Source: JAVBRD01 sp031548365 | GTDB taxonomy: Bacteria > Bacillota > Clostridia > Christensenellales > UBA1750 | Length of the DNA stretch: 17,987 nucleotides | Assembly: GCA_031548365.1 (NCBI GenBank) | Contig: JAVBRD010000034.1 | Location: 1-17,987 of the forward strand | Direction of reading: 5' to 3' | Part shown: piece after piece, positions 14,851 to 17,987 of the stretch | Position numbering within the stretch: the first letter of the stretch is position 1 | How the letters are laid out: each line of letters starts with the position of its first letter | Made by a program: the position numbers and the translations under genes | The notes under the pieces: generated by a model | Database searches by the model: none | Told to the model about the DNA's origin: nothing | What the model saw: only the letters and a program-made list of their open reading frames with translations

Positions 14851-16251
14851 GTGGAGAAAAAGCCAAACATCGTATTCTTCCTGATCGACGACATGGGATG
14901 GAGGGATCTGTCCTGCACGGGTTCGGCGTTTTATGAGACGCCCAATATCGATCGCATCGCCGCGGAGGGCATGCGTTTCACCGACGCGTACGCGACTTGT
15001 CCGGTGTGCTCGCCCTCCCGCGCGTCCATGATGACGGGTAAAGTGCCCGCGCGTGTAGGCATTACGGACTACATCGGGGGGAACGCGAAGGGAAGGCTCA
15101 TCGGCGCTCCCTACCGCTATGAGCTGCCGCACACGGAGGCGACGGTGGCAACCGCGCTTAGAGACGCGGGCTATCAGACGTGGCATGTGGGTAAGTGGCA
15201 TCTGGGCGGGCCGGAGCATTACCCGGATACGCATGGCTTTGATGTCAACATTGGGGGCTGCATGTGGGGGCATCCCAAGGACGGGTACTTCAGCCCGTGG
15301 GGCATCGGCACGATCGAAGACGGGCCGAAAGGCGAGTACCTGACCGACCGCCTGACGACAGAAGCTGTCAAGCTCATCAGCGAGCGTGACAAGGGCAAGC
15401 CGTTTTACCTAAATTTCTGGCATTATGCCGTCCATATTCCCATCCAGACGCCGGGCGAGCATCTAGAGAAATACCGGCGCAAGGCTGAGCGCATGGGCCT
15501 TGACAAGATTGACGCGCTCGTGGAGGGCGAGCACTTCCCAAGCCTGTCCAAGCGCCACATGCGCGTCACAAGACGCACCGTTCAGTCCGACATTCATTAC
15601 GCGGACATGGTGGAAAACCTGGACGACAACATCGGCCGCGTGCTCGCCGCGCTCGAGCGCGAGGGCATTTTGGACGATACGCTCATCGTGTTCACATCGG
15701 ACAACGGCGGGCTTTCCTCGGCGGAAACCAGCCCGACGTGCAACCTGCCGCTCTCTGAAGGCAAAGGCTGGATGTACGAGGGCGGCGTGCGCGAACCTCT
15801 GCTCATCCGCTGGAAGGGACGTGTTCCCGAACGGTCAGTGTGCCGGACACCGGTTACGACCTGCGACTTTTATCCGACATTCCTAGAAGCTGCGGGCGCG
15901 CCGTCCATGCCCGAACAGCACGTGGACGGCGTGAGCCTATGCCCGCTGTTTGATGGGCGTGATTTGGAAGATCGTGCATTGTACTGGCATTACCCGCACT
16001 ATGGCAATCAGGGCGGAACGCCGGGCTCCAGCATACGCGAAGGCCAATGGAAGCTCATCGAGTTCTTTGAGGACGGGCGCTTGCTTCTCTTTAACCTCGC
16101 GGAGGACGAGGGCGAGACGCGCGATGTGTCCAATGGGAACCAGGCCATCGTCACGCAGCTCCACGGCAAGCTCAAATCGTGGCGCGCGGAAGTCGGCGCG
16201 AAAATACCTGAAGTCAATCCGGACTACAGGCCACCTGAAAACGAAGCGTGA
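14851..16251 (+). CDS. Cys-type sulfatase (S1 family)
   Basis: A 466-residue cytosolic sulfatase that should remove sulfate esters from a carbohydrate. NIVFFLIDDMGW supplies the metal-binding Asp pair (13-14). CSPSRASMMTGKVPARVGI holds the C-x-P-S-R motif, with Cys53 to be converted to formylglycine. WHVGKWHLGG and FTSDNGG are further active-site signatures, and HYPHYGNQGG lies in the C-terminal part. No signal peptide. Because the residue is Cys, activation needs a maturase; in anaerobes this is normally a radical-SAM anSME enzyme, which is not in the window. Start: the GTG at 14851 begins directly at the conserved N-terminus with GGCGGGAG upstream; an ATG at 14821 would add ten charged residues and has no SD. 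First of at least three plus-strand genes. Resembles glycan sulfatases; the position specificity is unknown. Confidence 0.92.
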   Translation: MEKKPNIVFFLIDDMGWRDLSCTGSAFYETPNIDRIAAEGMRFTDAYATCPVCSPSRASMMTGKVPARVGITDYIGGNAKGRLIGAPYRYELPHTEATVATALRDAGYQTWHVGKWHLGGPEHYPDTHGFDVNIGGCMWGHPKDGYFSPWGIGTIEDGPKGEYLTDRLTTEAVKLISERDKGKPFYLNFWHYAVHIPIQTPGEHLEKYRRKAERMGLDKIDALVEGEHFPSLSKRHMRVTRRTVQSDIHYADMVENLDDNIGRVLAALEREGILDDTLIVFTSDNGGLSSAETSPTCNLPLSEGKGWMYEGGVREPLLIRWKGRVPERSVCRTPVTTCDFYPTFLEAAGAPSMPEQHVDGVSLCPLFDGRDLEDRALYWHYPHYGNQGGTPGSSIREGQWKLIEFFEDGRLLLFNLAEDEGETRDVSNGNQAIVTQLHGKLKSWRAEVGAKIPEVNPDYRPPENEA

Positions 16252-16264
16252 TGGAGGCGAGAAA

Positions 16265-17335
16265 ATGCCGGAGAAGTTCACAATGCCCTCGGCTGAGACG
16301 AAAAACTATCGCGAAGCCAACCACAAGCAGTTGAGGGATTTCATCTTAACGATGCTGGAGAACACAGCGGAGGAGCGCAAGGCGTGGTTCAAGCCCGACA
16401 GGTCGTCCATAGAGGGCTTCGAACGCTCAATCGCAGGGTATCGGTCGGAATTTTTGGCATCGATCGGGTATCCTCCAGCGCATTCGCCTGTTGAGACGAA
16501 GCAGACGACGACGTATCTAGGCGAAGATGACGAGATCACCGTATACCGCGCGTACGCGGCGGTGTGCGAAGGGCTCGACTGCTACAGCCTGATTATGAAG
16601 CCAAAGATGCCGGGGCCGCGCCCGCTGCTCATCGCGGTGCATGGCGGGGGAGGCTGTCCCGACACGATCTGCGATATGGACCGCACCGGCAATTACAATG
16701 GCGCGGGCCGTGATTTCGCGCGCGCGGGATACATCGTGTGCGCGCCCATGCTTCTGTTCCGCCCTTTTGTGGATGGTGACGCGTCGGGGATTCCACCCCA
16801 GTCGCGCGCGTACATGGACAGGCTGTGCCACGCAGCGGGCACGCGCCTGACCTCGGTTGAGATGCTCAAAATATCGCGCACTATCGACGCCATGCTGCTG
16901 CGCGAGGATGTGTTGAAAGGTGGCGTGTCTATCGCGGGTCTTTCGTACGGCGGGTATTACGCGCTCATGTGCGCCGCGGCAGAGACGCGCATCGAGACGG
17001 TGTACTCATCGTGCATCTTTGGAGATCACATCCGCTACATGCTGCGTGGAGACCGAGCGGACACCGAGTTTGTCTGGCATGACTCAGAGAGGCGTTTTTC
17101 GTTTGCCGAGATTGCCGCGCTCGTTTGCCCGCGCAGGCTCATCATCGAGGCCGGGCAGGGTGACGCGGTCATCCCCATCGACGCGACGCGCAGGATTGTG
17201 CCTTTTGTGCGGCAACTCTACGAAGACTTGGGCGTGGGCGAACGCTTACACTACGTGGAAAACGGGTCAAGCCATGAGTTCATGCTGCGCGACACGCTCG
17301 GACTGATGAAGCCGGGAGACGGGAGGCGTATATGA
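16265..17335 (+). CDS. Alpha/beta-hydrolase, dienelactone hydrolase/acetyl-esterase-like
   Basis: A 356-residue cytosolic hydrolase. A helical N-terminus (1-85) precedes the alpha/beta fold: oxyanion segment LLIAVHGGGG (121-130), nucleophile elbow IAGLSYGGYYAL with Ser227, candidate acid Asp300 or Asp306 in GQGDAVIPID, and His337 in NGSSHEFM. Such proteins include carbohydrate acetyl-xylan-type esterases, dienelactone hydrolases and some peptidases; context favours removal of an acyl group from the sugar handled by the sulfatase, which is inference. The ATG at 16265 has GGAGG 7 nt upstream and lies 13 bp after the sulfatase stop, while its own stop overlaps the next start (ATGA), so the genes are surely co-transcribed. 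Confidence 0.82.
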   Translation: MPEKFTMPSAETKNYREANHKQLRDFILTMLENTAEERKAWFKPDRSSIEGFERSIAGYRSEFLASIGYPPAHSPVETKQTTTYLGEDDEITVYRAYAAVCEGLDCYSLIMKPKMPGPRPLLIAVHGGGGCPDTICDMDRTGNYNGAGRDFARAGYIVCAPMLLFRPFVDGDASGIPPQSRAYMDRLCHAAGTRLTSVEMLKISRTIDAMLLREDVLKGGVSIAGLSYGGYYALMCAAAETRIETVYSSCIFGDHIRYMLRGDRADTEFVWHDSERRFSFAEIAALVCPRRLIIEAGQGDAVIPIDATRRIVPFVRQLYEDLGVGERLHYVENGSSHEFMLRDTLGLMKPGDGRRI

Positions 17336-17987
17336 TCAAGCGGCGGGAGATCGCAGCCCCGCGCGTGGGGCTGCTGGGCGTGGGCCACGAGACGTACTGG
17401 GGCCAGTTCGAGGGTTTACTCGGCGAACTGATGGGGTATTTCGATGTGTTGAAGCATAAATTGGCGAGCTTCGGCACGACGGTTGTATCGTTTGGGATGG
17501 TTGACAACGCTGAGAGCGCGTACGCGGCGGTTGACGCCATCGCGGCTTCGGGTGTGGATATTTTGTTTGTTGATATGCTGACCTATGCCACGAGCGCGAC
17601 GTGGGGCGTGCTCGTTCGCGCGCTGACCATGCCGATCGTGCTCGTCGCGCTCCAGCCCATGCGCGCGCTTGACTACGAGCGTGCCAACACTTACATGCAG
17701 CTCGCGAACGACAACATTTGCTCTTTGCCCGAGTTTGTGGGCGTGGCCAGGCGCATGGGCAAACCCATTCCGCCGTGCGTGATCGGCACGCTTCAGAATG
17801 ACACGCGCGCGGAGAAGGAGCTTGCCGAGTGGTGCGCGGTCGCTAGAACGCTCAGGCGTCTACGCAAGGCGCGCATCGGGCAGATGGGGCACGTGCTCGA
17901 AGCTATGCTCGACATGCACACCGATCCAACCGCGCTCACATCCGCGTTTGGCGCGCACATCGTGCAGCTTGAACCCGACGACGTCGT
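17332..17987 (+). CDS. L-fucose/L-arabinose isomerase family protein (partial, 3' end missing)
   Basis: The first 218 codons run off the window. The sequence IKRREIAAPRVGLLGVGHET and YWGQFEGLLGELMGYFDVLK is the N-terminal pattern of the L-fucose isomerase-like / L-arabinose isomerase superfamily. VDILFVDMLTYATSA, VLVALQPMRALDY, CSLPEFVGVARRMGKPIPP and RIGQMGHVLEAMLDMHTDPT match further conserved blocks. These cytosolic, metal-dependent enzymes interconvert aldoses and ketoses (arabinose/ribulose, fucose/fuculose); the catalytic C-terminal residues are outside the window, so neither activity nor exact substrate can be judged. The ATG overlaps the esterase stop by 4 bp, with SD GGGAGG. It is the likely link from released sugar to central metabolism. 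Confidence 0.85.
   Translation, partial: MIKRREIAAPRVGLLGVGHETYWGQFEGLLGELMGYFDVLKHKLASFGTTVVSFGMVDNAESAYAAVDAIAASGVDILFVDMLTYATSATWGVLVRALTMPIVLVALQPMRALDYERANTYMQLANDNICSLPEFVGVARRMGKPIPPCVIGTLQNDTRAEKELAEWCAVARTLRRLRKARIGQMGHVLEAMLDMHTDPTALTSAFGAHIVQLEPDDV

Overview
The window looks like a chromosomal segment of a GC-rich Bacillota (Clostridia-like) anaerobe. The signs are the C-terminus of EF-Tu, a DegV lipid-binding protein, an NlpC/P60 hydrolase with a Thr/Pro/Lys-rich linker, a DUF2975 / small XRE regulator / DUF4173 trio, Gram-positive type Shine-Dalgarno (SD) sites (GGAGG variants), GTG and TTG starts, and sigma-A-like promoters. Species cannot be named from the sequence alone. I see no tRNA, rRNA, CRISPR array or intact transposon.

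Layout. 1-142: 3' end of tuf. 172-430: decayed left end of an IS3-family element whose orfA carries in-frame stops. 533-1903 (+): a sensor histidine kinase with no response regulator beside it. 1890-4295 (-): an NlpC/P60 peptidoglycan hydrolase followed by a Gfo/Idh/MocA oxidoreductase, probably co-transcribed; the latter overlaps the kinase tail to tail by 14 bp. 4495-10821 (-): a carbohydrate block read in the order heparinase-like lyase 2, heparinase-like lyase 1, an FG-GAP beta-propeller protein broken by one frameshift, and a GH4 glycosidase. 11024-13588 (+): DUF2975 membrane protein, small HTH regulator, DUF4173-type membrane protein, behind a promoter carrying a 23-bp palindrome. 13697-14527 (-): degV with its own promoter and terminator. 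14851-17987 (+): Cys-type sulfatase, alpha/beta-hydrolase esterase, and an L-fucose/L-arabinose isomerase-like protein cut by the window edge.

The two carbohydrate blocks probably work together on one decorated, uronic-acid-containing and sulfated glycan. Two polysaccharide-lyase-like proteins, a sulfatase, an esterase, an NAD-dependent GH4 enzyme and a sugar isomerase would together remove sulfate and ester groups, cleave uronic acid linkages and pass on the released sugars. None of these proteins has a recognisable signal peptide, so the work appears to be intracellular, on imported oligosaccharides. No transporter, surface binding protein or dedicated sugar regulator is in the window. The substrate is inference; a glycosaminoglycan-like or plant/algal sulfated glycan would fit.

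The observations most worth following are the frameshifted cytosolic beta-propeller inside the lyase operon, the divergent active-site motif of the tandem lyases, the palindrome in front of the DUF2975-HTH-DUF4173 module, and two likely TTG starts (NlpC/P60 and lyase 2) that change the predicted N-termini.
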